Positions 18,375 through 26,284 of a DNA stretch of 49,287 nucleotides are shown here, one piece after another. The position numbers and the translations under genes were made by a program. Source of the DNA: Lachnospiraceae bacterium (lineage in GTDB: Bacteria > Bacillota > Clostridia > Lachnospirales > Lachnospiraceae); the NCBI GenBank assembly GCA_024681595.1, contig JAILAN010000018.1:1-49287 (forward strand). Reading direction: 5' to 3'. The first letter of the stretch is position 1; each line of letters starts with the position of its first letter. The notes under the pieces are model-generated. The model had not been told where the DNA came from. It was given only the letters and a program-made list of their open reading frames with translations, and did no database searches.

Positions 18375-19292
18375 TCATTTCTTATATCTTTTCGAATAAA
18401 GGATCATCATTGTTACCAGACTCAGCACAAACACAGCCATAACGTATATACTCATCTGGCTCAGCATAAGTTTCTGCCCAAACATCGATGCTCTGAATGT
18501 GAATATATCCCTAATCGAATCTGTAAAGGCTCCGTTATCTATTCCGCCAATACTCTTATCAATGTCAGTAAGTACTCCATTAAGCAATGTGCTGCGAAGC
18601 AAGATCGTAACATGGCTTGCCGGAAAAACATTGCACACGGTCTGAACCTTGTCCGAAAACTGCGATATCGGTATGTATGCTCCTATAATAAATCCGGATA
18701 CGGCTGAGAGGATCCCGAAAAATGCCCCGCATGCCGATGATGATCTGAAGAACGGAACTATCATCATAAAAAGAGCTGTTGATGAAAGGCATCCCAGAGC
18801 CACCACCAGATATGTCTTTATTATTCCTGCGGGCCCCATATGAATATCTCCGCTCATTTTAAGAGCAATAAGTCCTATAGACAGGATGATCCCGTTCATG
18901 ATCATCGCACTTAATCCTGAAGCTGTAAAGTATGACAATACTATCTGCCATCTCTTGACGGGTGTCGCGAGTATGTCTCTGTCCACGTTGTTCTCCCTGT
19001 CATTAACAACTGTCTGAAGGCAGTTAAACGGAACTGTTATCATGGCAGATCCCACTATTCCCGTAAGAAGTATCAGGCCGGTCAACGTATCCAGATCAGA
19101 TGCATTTATCCTGTCTCTTAACATGGGTGCACGATCGAGCACCGTATCTATTGCATCAATAAATGTTCCTTTAAGAAAAAGCATATAAAGTGCAAATACT
19201 ATTATCGATGCCAGCAGTGAAAAGATTATCGCCTGCTTGTCCTTAAAATATACCAGCAGATTTCTCTTGGTAAGTCCTATATACATCTTCAT
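18375..19292 (-). CDS. ABC-2 type transporter permease
   Basis: The membrane half of an ABC exporter. The 305-residue protein starts with a short cytosolic segment MKMYIGLTKRNLLVYFKDKQA, then a first membrane helix (about 22-42), a large extracytoplasmic loop (about 45-75) and five further hydrophobic helices, the usual ABC-2 layout. It overlaps the ATPase gene by 4 bp (ATGA), so the two form a transporter. The substrate is unknown. Regulation by the upstream LytTR/DUF3021 pair is likely from context. Confidence 0.9.
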   Translation of the reverse strand: MKMYIGLTKRNLLVYFKDKQAIIFSLLASIIVFALYMLFLKGTFIDAIDTVLDRAPMLRDRINASDLDTLTGLILLTGIVGSAMITVPFNCLQTVVNDRENNVDRDILATPVKRWQIVLSYFTASGLSAMIMNGIILSIGLIALKMSGDIHMGPAGIIKTYLVVALGCLSSTALFMMIVPFFRSSSACGAFFGILSAVSGFIIGAYIPISQFSDKVQTVCNVFPASHVTILLRSTLLNGVLTDIDKSIGGIDNGAFTDSIRDIFTFRASMFGQKLMLSQMSIYVMAVFVLSLVTMMILYSKRYKK

Positions 19293-20191
19293 GCTCCGAT
19301 CTCCCTTCCTGTCAGATTTAAGAACACATCATCCATCGTTCCTTTGATCACTTCATAATCCGTGATCACTTTGCTGTTCCTGTATAATAATTCCGTGATC
19401 GATCCGTTAAACTTTATGTTGTAATGATCAGCATCATAGCTCCATTCATATCCCTTGATGATATCCTCTTTACTCATCGCTCTGTCCGTGTACCAGATCA
19501 GCTTTGAGGATGCGAACCTGCTCTTTAATTCCGCAGGAGTACCGGATGCGATGATGTTACCGTGTTCGAGGATCTTTACCTCATCGGCGTCGGCTGTTTC
19601 TTCCATATAATGGGTAGTCAGGAATATCGTAAGTTTTTTTTCGTCTTTAAGTTTTCTTATATAATCCCACACTATCCTGCGTGATTTTGGATCGAGTCCT
19701 GTTGTCGGTTCATCGAGGAACAGTATCCTGGGTTCATTGATGAGTGCTCTGACTATATCCACACGCCTTCTTTGTCCTCCGGAGAGTTTCTCATATTTTC
19801 TGTTCCAGATCTCTCCGATCTCAAAGTCATCCATGTAGGGTTCAAGACGTGTTTTGATCTGTTTTTTGTTAAGCCCGTAGTATGCACCCCTGGTCATCAG
19901 GTTCTCACCTACCGTGAGCTTTTTATCAAGTACCGAATTCTGAAAAACTATTCCGATCAGTTTTCTTATCTCATCATCTTCCTTGGAAAGTTCATGGCCG
20001 AATACCCTTACATCACCTGATGTCTTTTCAAGGATAGTACATAACATGTTGATCGTCGTTGATTTGCCGGCTCCGTTTTCACCCAGGAAAGCAAATAATT
20101 CTCCTTCCTTAACTTCAAACGATATGCCGTTTACAGCTGTGAAGCTGTCGTATTTTTTCGTGAGGTTGTTTACCGAAATTGCATTTGTCAT
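19289..20191 (-). CDS. ABC transporter ATP-binding protein (exporter, DrrA-like)
   Basis: The nucleotide-binding subunit for the adjacent ABC-2 permease. The 300-residue protein has Walker A GENGAGKST, signature LSGGQRRRVDIVRAL, Walker B RILFLDEPTTGLD and the switch His in FLTTHYMEE. The C-terminal 80 residues are a DrrA-like accessory region. AAGGAGAT precedes the ATG. The 127-bp upstream gap holds a promoter candidate and a direct repeat that fits a LytTR operator. Confidence 0.94.
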   Translation of the reverse strand: MTNAISVNNLTKKYDSFTAVNGISFEVKEGELFAFLGENGAGKSTTINMLCTILEKTSGDVRVFGHELSKEDDEIRKLIGIVFQNSVLDKKLTVGENLMTRGAYYGLNKKQIKTRLEPYMDDFEIGEIWNRKYEKLSGGQRRRVDIVRALINEPRILFLDEPTTGLDPKSRRIVWDYIRKLKDEKKLTIFLTTHYMEETADADEVKILEHGNIIASGTPAELKSRFASSKLIWYTDRAMSKEDIIKGYEWSYDADHYNIKFNGSITELLYRNSKVITDYEVIKGTMDDVFLNLTGREIGA

Positions 20192-20204
20192 TTTTTATCT
20201 CCTT

Positions 20205-20237
20205 CCTGAGTCATATATATCACAGGGTTTTTGACAA
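20205..20237 (-). promoter_or_regulatory. Candidate promoter of the ABC exporter
   Basis: On the minus strand TTGTCA (about 20232-20237) is followed 16 bp later by TATGAC (about 20210-20215). The TGATATATATGAC region offers overlapping -10 choices, so the exact box is uncertain. It lies immediately downstream of the TGACCAA repeats, the position expected for an activator-dependent promoter. Confidence 0.35.
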
Positions 20238-20248
20238 AAAAAGAGCAA

Positions 20249-20282
20249 CCTGACCAACATGCAAAAACATGTGACCAAGTTG
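20249..20282 (-). promoter_or_regulatory. Direct repeat, candidate LytTR operator
   Basis: TGACCAA occurs at 20251-20257 and 20272-20278, exactly 21 bp apart. The similarity extends to TGACCAA(C/G)(A/T)TG. Read on the minus strand these are TTGGTCA repeats. LytTR-type regulators typically bind two short direct repeats phased by about two helical turns upstream of the -35 box, which is what is seen here between the DUF3021 gene and the ABC genes. Confidence 0.6.
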
Positions 20283-20318
20283 CATAAATGCACCGAAATC
20301 CCACCGGTATCGTATTAT

Positions 20319-20750
20319 CTATTCCTCATCGCGTATTCTGTCGATCGCATCATTTATCTTTTTTTCATCGACTTTGAGCATCCATAATGTTGATATCCAG
20401 ACAAATGTATAGATGATGACATACATGATCGCTATGATCAGATATCCGGTCAGATCCGAATACCAGTCAAAAAGATATCCGAAAAGAGAAACGATCCCTA
20501 ACACCAGAATAAAGTGGATGACCACCCTGAGCCGCTGATGTGATTCATTATCCGTTTCATCATACAGAACTAAAGATGCAAGTGCACACAAAAAGCCTAC
20601 TAAGACGACCGACAGAGGAATATACCATTGCCATTCGATCATGTACTGTCCGGCAACAAGGAACAATATCGCCGTTCTGATCCCCATCCCGAAGAGTACG
20701 GCCGTAGATATCATCATTGTCTGATTGAAGATTATTTTTGCTTTGTTCAT
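20319..20750 (-). CDS. DUF3021 family membrane protein
   Basis: The 143-residue protein has four hydrophobic helices (about 12-32, 42-62, 75-95, 102-122) and a charged C-terminal tail rich in Asp/Glu/Lys. This matches DUF3021, a family found next to single-domain LytTR regulators in Firmicutes. In analogous streptococcal LytTR regulatory systems (HdrRM, BrsRM) the membrane partner restrains the regulator. It begins 2 bp after the LytTR stop, so the pair is co-translated. A role as an anti-activator here is inference. Confidence 0.85.
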   Translation of the reverse strand: MNKAKIIFNQTMMISTAVLFGMGIRTAILFLVAGQYMIEWQWYIPLSVVLVGFLCALASLVLYDETDNESHQRLRVVIHFILVLGIVSLFGYLFDWYSDLTGYLIIAIMYVIIYTFVWISTLWMLKVDEKKINDAIDRIRDEE

Positions 20751-20752
20751 AT

Positions 20753-21187
20753 CTATACTCCGAGTTTTTTCTTCAGGTCCTTGACATAGCCCCTGGATAT
20801 AATGAGACGCTCTCCGTTAAGCATTTCCGCGCTGAGCCTGGCATTGACCTCAGCCCTCACGGACCGTATCTTTTTGATATTGATTATCATCGCCTTGGAG
20901 CAGCGAAGGAAATTGATACCCAGAATCTCCTCAAGCTCATACAGGCGGTATCTGGTCTCATGACACTCATCCTTGGTATACACATATGTGCGTTTATCCA
21001 CTGATTCAACGTAATAGATGGATGAGGTCTGGACCATCAGCGTCTCACCTTCAGAAATGACAGGGATGCTGGATCCGTTGTTTCGCAGTATATCGACCGC
21101 ATTACGTATATTCTCTGTCACCTCAAACGCATTTATAACGGCACTCTCATTTTCGTATGAATCTGCTTTATTGATCCTGACTAACAT
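20753..21187 (-). CDS. LytTR-family DNA-binding regulator
   Basis: The 144-residue protein lacks a response-regulator receiver domain. Residues 1-45 are a short N-terminal region, and residues 45-144 form a LytTR domain with IYYVESVDKRTYVYTKDECHETRYRLYELEEIL-like spacing, FLRCSKAMIINIKKI and the closing LIISRGYVKDLKKKL. The family binds phased direct repeats and usually activates transcription. It is paired with DUF3021 and followed by an ABC exporter, its probable target. CGGAG precedes the ATG. Confidence 0.92.
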   Translation of the reverse strand: MLVRINKADSYENESAVINAFEVTENIRNAVDILRNNGSSIPVISEGETLMVQTSSIYYVESVDKRTYVYTKDECHETRYRLYELEEILGINFLRCSKAMIINIKKIRSVRAEVNARLSAEMLNGERLIISRGYVKDLKKKLGV

Positions 21188-21218
21188 TATTACTCCGTTT
21201 TGATTTATTACGGTAATA

Positions 21219-21227
21219 GTATATCAC
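21219..21227 (-). promoter_or_regulatory. Extended -10 promoter of the LytTR-DUF3021 pair
   Basis: On the minus strand TGATATACT provides an extended -10 (TATACT at 21219-21224), 31 bp before the LytTR start. No good -35 is visible. A TATTAC-C-GTAATA palindrome lies directly downstream, at the expected start of transcription. Confidence 0.5.
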
Positions 21228-21265
21228 AATTATCCTTTCGTCGGCTCAGACTGTGGATGATCCTT

Positions 21266-21303
21266 AAAAAAAAACACCGTCCGTCATATTGACGAACGGT
21301 GTT
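21266..21303 (-). terminator. Strong terminator after the CAP-domain gene
   Basis: Arms 21273-21286 and 21290-21303 pair over 14 positions with one mismatch and a 3-base loop (AACACCGT...ACGGTGTT), followed on the minus strand by a run of nine T. It ends the CAP-domain transcript. Confidence 0.92.
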
Positions 21304-21331
21304 ATGTTCATATCGTTAAGTTATGCAGATA

Positions 21332-21898
21332 TCAATATCCGAACTCGTTGGCCCATACCCACTGGCCGTTCTCGATATGGATAGCGATAGCTCCTGTCTT
21401 GAAACTGCCAAAGAGGATGTTGTCCTTATGTGTGGGAGATGCCATCCATGCGTTAAATGCCGCATCGGCTGTGTTGTATCCCTTAGCAAGGTTCTCACCG
21501 TATACGAGATTACTGTCAACTGTCCAGTACTCGCTTCCATCGGGACGAGTATGAGACCATACCTGCGCAGCCTCAACCGCTCTGACTGCAGATGCGGTTT
21601 CAAGTCCGGTACTCCATGTCAGGGTACCAAGTCCTGCTCCGGCACGACATGCATTGATCTCATCAAATGCAGCCTTGGCGATAGCCTTTGACTCCGCCGT
21701 TCCGGATAACTGACCGGCTAAAGCGGTGAGATTTGGATCGATATATACGATGCCATCCTCAGGCACGCCCGAATCTCTCCTGGCAGCCGAATCCGGTATA
21801 TATCCTGCGTTACCAGCGCTGCTTAAGATAGCTCCGATCAATAATACAATTCCAAGCAGAAGACCGCTCAACGATATTATGAGCTGTTTATTCTTCAC
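21332..21898 (-). CDS. Secreted CAP (SCP/PR-1-like) domain protein
   Basis: I place the start at a GTG (21898) because AGGAAGGGGTGAT lies right before it. The longer ATG frame has no ribosome site and runs through a palindrome. The 188-residue protein has a signal/anchor helix QLIISLSGLLLGIVLLIGAI at about 5-24 and a C-terminal CAP domain from about residue 68, with the expected SHTRPDG, NLVYGENLAKGY, AFNAWMASPTHKDNIL and a closing NEFGY. CAP proteins are common secreted clostridial proteins with mostly unknown ligands. Confidence 0.9.
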   Translation of the reverse strand: MKNKQLIISLSGLLLGIVLLIGAILSSAGNAGYIPDSAARRDSGVPEDGIVYIDPNLTALAGQLSGTAESKAIAKAAFDEINACRAGAGLGTLTWSTGLETASAVRAVEAAQVWSHTRPDGSEYWTVDSNLVYGENLAKGYNTADAAFNAWMASPTHKDNILFGSFKTGAIAIHIENGQWVWANEFGY

Positions 21899-21934
21899 TT
21901 TATCACCCCTTCCTAAATAGATCTTTGTATTTGA

Positions 21935-21953
21935 ATGTATGTCAGACATACAT
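21935..21953. promoter_or_regulatory. 19-bp palindrome in the leader of the CAP gene
   Basis: ATGTATGTC-A-GACATACAT is a perfect 9-bp inverted repeat around one base. It lies downstream of a TGG-TACAAT extended -10 (box at 21968-21973) and 37 bp before the GTG start, so it is at about +8 to +26 of the transcript. The form fits a repressor operator. Confidence 0.5.
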
Positions 21954-21967
21954 CTCTTCCTAGTACC

Positions 21968-21976
21968 ATTGTACCA
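21968..21976 (-). promoter_or_regulatory. Extended -10 promoter of the CAP gene
   Basis: On the minus strand TGGTACAAT gives an extended -10 (TACAAT at 21968-21973). The -35 region is weak. It lies between the AraC regulator stop and the CAP gene. Confidence 0.45.
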
Positions 21977-22012
21977 CTTTCTGTATTTTTGAAAAGTACC
22001 AATTTCAGGTTT

Positions 22013-22945
22013 TTATATGAAATCGTAGTGAGTCAGATTTCTGTACGCGGATTTCTCCTTGCGATAGCTCAACGGGCTTATTCCCATCTGTTTCTTAAAT
22101 GTCTCGGCGAAATAACTGGCTCCCGCAAATCCTGTCTCGTAGCATATCTCCGTTATGGTCATATCAGTTTCCTGCAAAAGTACTATACTTTTCTGAATCC
22201 GATAGTCCTTGAGGAATTCTCCCGGGGTCTTGTTAACATACATGTTAAAGATATTGGTCCCCATGGTCTTGCCGACTCCGCCTGCCTCACATATGTCAAC
22301 GAGATTGATCTTTTCCTTATAGTGTTCATGTATGAACGAGATCATCTCCTTAAGGATAGCCAGATGGTGGTTGTTTCTGGTATTATCAGGTTCTTTGACC
22401 GAGATGTTGTTGTAGATCCTGTTCCAGATATCGAAAAAATACTTGATTATGAGCAGTTCCCCGCCCTTTTTGTCCTTCGCCTCGTATATCTTTTTGATAT
22501 CCTCGATGATATCGTACTGCCACAGCTTCGTGGGAGACAGAACCATATGAGTGAAATTCGGATTCTTGATTATCGGCTCTATAAATGTTTCATCAACATA
22601 TCTGGATGTCGTAAGAAGCATCGGGTGGAGTATCACGCAGATCGTTTCGACGGACGCACCGTTATCGGGCAGCCCTACATGAAGTTTTCTGGAGTTGACA
22701 ATTATGCCCTCTCCTTCGATGAGCTTCACGATCTGTCCCTCCACGCTGTATTTCATAGAGCCTTTGACCACATAGATGAACTCCACTTCATCATGCCAGT
22801 GGTCGGTTATCGAGAACCTGAAGTTGTCTCCTAAGCTGTTATGCGTGATATACGCGGGGAGTTCGGGGTTATTATATTTAAAGACCTGTGATTTATCATT
22901 CCCGATCCCGAAAATATTTCTTTGAGATTCCGATTGTTTAGCCAT
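22013..22945 (-). CDS. AraC-family transcriptional regulator with cupin sensor domain
   Basis: The 310-residue protein has an N-terminal cupin-like domain (about 25-150; HWHDEVEFIYVVKGSMKYSVEGQ) and a C-terminal pair of helix-turn-helix motifs (about 200-300; INLVDICEAGGVGKTMGTNIF and MTITEICYETGFAGASYFAETFKKQMGISP-type pattern). Such regulators usually sense sugars or other small molecules and activate a neighbouring catabolic gene. No such operon is adjacent. Its neighbours are ribF upstream and the CAP gene downstream, so the effector and targets are unknown. Confidence 0.9.
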   Translation of the reverse strand: MAKQSESQRNIFGIGNDKSQVFKYNNPELPAYITHNSLGDNFRFSITDHWHDEVEFIYVVKGSMKYSVEGQIVKLIEGEGIIVNSRKLHVGLPDNGASVETICVILHPMLLTTSRYVDETFIEPIIKNPNFTHMVLSPTKLWQYDIIEDIKKIYEAKDKKGGELLIIKYFFDIWNRIYNNISVKEPDNTRNNHHLAILKEMISFIHEHYKEKINLVDICEAGGVGKTMGTNIFNMYVNKTPGEFLKDYRIQKSIVLLQETDMTITEICYETGFAGASYFAETFKKQMGISPLSYRKEKSAYRNLTHYDFI

Positions 22946-22966
22946 TCCGATCTCCTCCGGTATCTA

Positions 22967-23884
22967 TTATAGACCGAAAAAACTCCTGCCGTCAGCGATA
23001 TCAGAGTCTATCATTTTCTTGAGTTCCTCCTTGGAGGAAAATCTCATTTCCGGTCGTTTGAAACCGATAAGTCCGGTTTCGATGTTCTGTCCGTACATAT
23101 CCCTGTCAAAGTCATATAGATAAGTCTCGACCGACACATGCTCATCCTCGGACACTGTAGGACGTACTCCTATATTCGTTATCCCGGGGTAATGTGCCCC
23201 CTCAAATGATACCTCCGAGTAGTATACTCCCTTGGGCGGAAGTATCTTATCAGAGTCAGGATACAGGTTCATGGTCGGAAATCCGAGTTTCCTGCCAAGC
23301 TTGAATCCGGGTTTTACCGATCCGGTGAATGAATACGGATGACCCAGGAGTTTTGCTGCAAGTTCCATATCACCTATTTCTATAACCTCACGGACAAAGG
23401 ATGATGATATGTCACGTCCTTCATATCTGAGCTTGTCGATTATCTCAACCTCATAGCCGTGTTTGTCTGACATCTGTGTCAGTAGATCGCTGTTGCCGCG
23501 CCCCTTATAACCGAATGACAGATCATCACCGGCAGCCACGTACTTCATATTGAGCATACCGCACAGTATATCCGATATAAAATCTTCAGGCAGTATATGA
23601 GCCGTTTGATCATCCAGAGGGTACTCGATAAGATAATCTATACCCAGTTCCGAAAAGATTATCCTCTTTTCACTCATCGTTGTGATGTCTTTGATGTCTG
23701 TTCCCTGAAAAAAAGATGCGGCGCTCATGTCAAAAGTAAATACAGTGCTTTTAAGGCCACGCTCTTTTTGTGCCAGAATATACCCCAGCAGTTCTTTGTG
23801 TCCCATATGTATTCCGTCGAATTTGCCTATGGCAACTGCAGTGGGTACATCTATATGAAATTGTCTTGATGATATTATTTCCAT
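22967..23884 (-). CDS. ribF: Bifunctional riboflavin kinase / FAD synthetase
   Basis: Converts riboflavin to FMN and then FAD. The N-terminal adenylyltransferase domain shows AIGKFDGIHMGH and the C-terminal flavokinase domain shows GFPTMNLYPDSDKILPPKGVYY. The start at 23884 (MEIISS) has AGGACA in place, while the ATG five codons earlier has none. The protein is then 305 residues, the normal size. It follows truB by 31 bp, the standard truB-ribF pair. The FMN riboswitch in this window is elsewhere, in front of the riboflavin transporter. Confidence 0.95.
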   Translation of the reverse strand: MEIISSRQFHIDVPTAVAIGKFDGIHMGHKELLGYILAQKERGLKSTVFTFDMSAASFFQGTDIKDITTMSEKRIIFSELGIDYLIEYPLDDQTAHILPEDFISDILCGMLNMKYVAAGDDLSFGYKGRGNSDLLTQMSDKHGYEVEIIDKLRYEGRDISSSFVREVIEIGDMELAAKLLGHPYSFTGSVKPGFKLGRKLGFPTMNLYPDSDKILPPKGVYYSEVSFEGAHYPGITNIGVRPTVSEDEHVSVETYLYDFDRDMYGQNIETGLIGFKRPEMRFSSKEELKKMIDSDIADGRSFFGL

Positions 23885-23915
23885 ACTGTCCTGTTGCATG
23901 TACGGCCGTTTGTCA

Positions 23916-24914
23916 TTAAGCTTCAGGCATGAAAATCTTAACGGGAGAAAAACACTTTCTCACCGAATGATAATCAAATATACCATAGAACAGTCCGTCT
24001 TCACCGTATATCCGATAGCTGCATCCCGGTTCAAATCCGCCGTTTACTTTGTCGGCGTCATATTCACGTATCAGTTCGGGAGGGATCTTATTGCCGTTTC
24101 GAAGGAGCTTCATCCCATCCTTCAATACATAGAGAGATCTGTACTTGTCAAATATTATGTCAACCGGAATGATAATGCTGTCTATTCCGCCTTCATCCTT
24201 TATGGTGCCGATCTCCTCAAGAGTATATGCATCTTCCAGTGTAAACCGGCCTACTCTGGTCCTTTCAAGATGCTGCATGCACCCGCCGCATCCGAGCTTC
24301 GATCCGATATCGTGACACAGGGTCCTGATATAAGTGCCTTTGGAGCAAACAACACGTAATTTGATTATTTTGTGGATACCGTTTACTGCTTCAGGATCAT
24401 TTTCTTCGATCGATAAATTATGTAAACCGTCAAGCTCCTGCTGAGGAATATCCAGTATCTCGATCTCTTCTATGGTGATCTTTCTGGCCTTTCTCTCAAC
24501 CTCGATGCCTTCCCGTGCAAGCTCATACAGCTTCTTTCCGTTTACCTTAAGAGCCGAATACATGGGAGGAACCTGTTCAATGCTCCCGACAAATCCCATT
24601 ATCGTATCTTTGATCTCTTTATCCGACAGTGTCTTTAAAACAGACGTGTCTCTGGAGAGTATCCTGCCGGTTGTATCCTGGGTATCCGTTGATATGCCGA
24701 GCCTTAATACTGCCACATACTCCTTGTTCTCATCAGTCAGCATGTCGCACAGCTTTGTCGCATTTCCCACGCAAACAGGAAGAACCCCTACCGCATCGGG
24801 ATCAAGGGTTCCTGTATGTCCAATCTTTCTGGTATTTAATATTTTGCGGAGGCGGGCAACCACATCAAATGATGTCATACCTGCTTCCTTATATACGTTT
24901 ATTACGCCGTTCAT
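23916..24914 (-). CDS. truB: tRNA pseudouridine(55) synthase
   Basis: Makes pseudouridine 55 in the T-loop of tRNAs. The 332-residue protein starts MNGVINVYKEAGMTSFDVV and has the catalytic Asp in GHTGTLDPDAVGVLPVCVG, then PPMYSALKVNGKKLYELAREG and the YIRTLCHDIG segment. A PUA-like C-terminal region completes it. It follows nrnA with a 4-bp gap, within the infB-rbfA-nrnA-truB-ribF series. Confidence 0.97.
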   Translation of the reverse strand: MNGVINVYKEAGMTSFDVVARLRKILNTRKIGHTGTLDPDAVGVLPVCVGNATKLCDMLTDENKEYVAVLRLGISTDTQDTTGRILSRDTSVLKTLSDKEIKDTIMGFVGSIEQVPPMYSALKVNGKKLYELAREGIEVERKARKITIEEIEILDIPQQELDGLHNLSIEENDPEAVNGIHKIIKLRVVCSKGTYIRTLCHDIGSKLGCGGCMQHLERTRVGRFTLEDAYTLEEIGTIKDEGGIDSIIIPVDIIFDKYRSLYVLKDGMKLLRNGNKIPPELIREYDADKVNGGFEPGCSYRIYGEDGLFYGIFDYHSVRKCFSPVKIFMPEA

Positions 24915-24918
24915 CTAT

Positions 24919-25869
24919 TCAGTTAAGCTGCATTGCTATGGAATCAGACAGATTGTTCACCACATCATGAAACGTCCCGTTCATGGAAAAACCTGCCGCT
25001 CTGACATGTCCTCCGCCATTATAGAACTTGGCTATCTTGGAAACATCCACATTACCCGATGAGCGCAGGGATACTTTGTAGCTTTGGGGTGCAAGCTCAT
25101 ACATGAATATCGCCACCTCAACGCCCTTGGTGTTTTTAAGCTGATTGACTATACCCTCGAGATCATGCGGAGTGGCTCCGTAGAAATCCATAGTATCCTG
25201 ATCAATCTTGGATACTATACATTTGCCGTCCATGAACATGATGCTCTCAACGAGCGCCCTGCCCAGCATTTCGTTCTGTATCCTGGTCTTTTCATAGTAG
25301 GTCTCATCTATTATCCGGGGATAATCAAACCCGTAGGAAATGAGCTTCGCGCAAGCATTTAATGTCTCGGGCTTTACATTTGAGAACCTAAGCACTCCCG
25401 TATCATGGATTATACCGATATAGATCGCTACGGCTATATCCTTATCCAGCAGTTTTTCATCCATCAGGCCAAGCAGCAGTTCGCATGTCGAAGAAGCCTC
25501 AGGATCGATACAGCACACATCACCAAAGCCGTCATTAGATACATGATGATCTATGATGATCCTCTTTTTGGCACTGTCAAAATACTTAAGCGCCTCTCCA
25601 TACCTGTCACTGGAGGAGCTGTCAAGACCGATAAAAGCATCAAACTCAGTTATATCGGACTTAAAGTCGCTCTGTATCATGTCTATATCCCTGATACAGC
25701 CAAATTCAGGCGCAGGCTTCTCGATCATGGGGATGATAACGGCATCCTTCATGGCCTTTTTAAGATACATATACAATCCCATAACGGATCCTATGCAGTC
25801 TCCGTCTGGCCTTATATGGCCGGTCAATAATATTCTCCGGCATCCTTGCAGTTCTTTGAGCAGATCCAT
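24919..25869 (-). CDS. nrnA: DHH-family oligoribonuclease / pAp phosphatase
   Basis: NrnA degrades nano-RNAs and 3'-phosphoadenosine 5'-phosphate. The start at 25869 is chosen because AATGAGGTGAAA precedes it and upstream residues overlap rbfA. The 316-residue protein has DHH motifs HIRPDGDCIGS, LDSS and IIIDHHVSND, then a DHHA1 domain with the glycine motif FYNGGGHVRAAGFSM. The position between rbfA and truB is the conserved Firmicutes location. Confidence 0.94.
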   Translation of the reverse strand: MDLLKELQGCRRILLTGHIRPDGDCIGSVMGLYMYLKKAMKDAVIIPMIEKPAPEFGCIRDIDMIQSDFKSDITEFDAFIGLDSSSSDRYGEALKYFDSAKKRIIIDHHVSNDGFGDVCCIDPEASSTCELLLGLMDEKLLDKDIAVAIYIGIIHDTGVLRFSNVKPETLNACAKLISYGFDYPRIIDETYYEKTRIQNEMLGRALVESIMFMDGKCIVSKIDQDTMDFYGATPHDLEGIVNQLKNTKGVEVAIFMYELAPQSYKVSLRSSGNVDVSKIAKFYNGGGHVRAAGFSMNGTFHDVVNNLSDSIAMQLN

Positions 25870-25876
25870 TTTCACC

Positions 25877-26284
25877 TCATTGATCCAGGTTTTTGTATTT
25901 GCCTTCAAGTTCGTTTTCATCCCTCTCGGGAATGGTCGAAACCACATCATCGATCATCTTGGACATTCTGACTCCGTAGGCGATAGATTCATCCACGAAG
26001 AATCTGATCTCGGGTGTGTTCCTTAAGTTTATCCTGCGGGCCAGTTCACGTCTTATATAGCCTTCAGCGCTCTTTAGCCCTGCCAGGGTATCGCTTATCG
26101 CATCCTCATCACCCAGAACACTGATCCAGGCCTTGCAGGTCTTAAGGTCCGGAGCCACCTCTACCGCTATCACACTGGTCATCGGACAGACTCTGGGATC
26201 CTTTATGTCGGCACGGATTATCTCAGCCAGAACACGCAATACCTCTTCGTTTATCTGGGTATTTTTTATACTGTTCTTTCTCAT
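25877..26284 (-). CDS. rbfA: 30S ribosome-binding factor A
   Basis: A KH-like factor needed for late 16S rRNA maturation. The 135-residue protein contains INEEVLRVLAEIIRADIKDPRV and a C-terminal RRELARRINLRNTPEIRFFVDES, both family signatures. The start codon follows the infB stop with no gap. Confidence 0.96.
   Translation of the reverse strand: MRKNSIKNTQINEEVLRVLAEIIRADIKDPRVCPMTSVIAVEVAPDLKTCKAWISVLGDEDAISDTLAGLKSAEGYIRRELARRINLRNTPEIRFFVDESIAYGVRMSKMIDDVVSTIPERDENELEGKYKNLDQ

Noticed and set aside
21935-22834. Plus-strand open frame of 299 codons opposite the AraC gene
   Set aside because: It is the antisense of an AraC gene with clear family motifs and shows no recognisable protein features.
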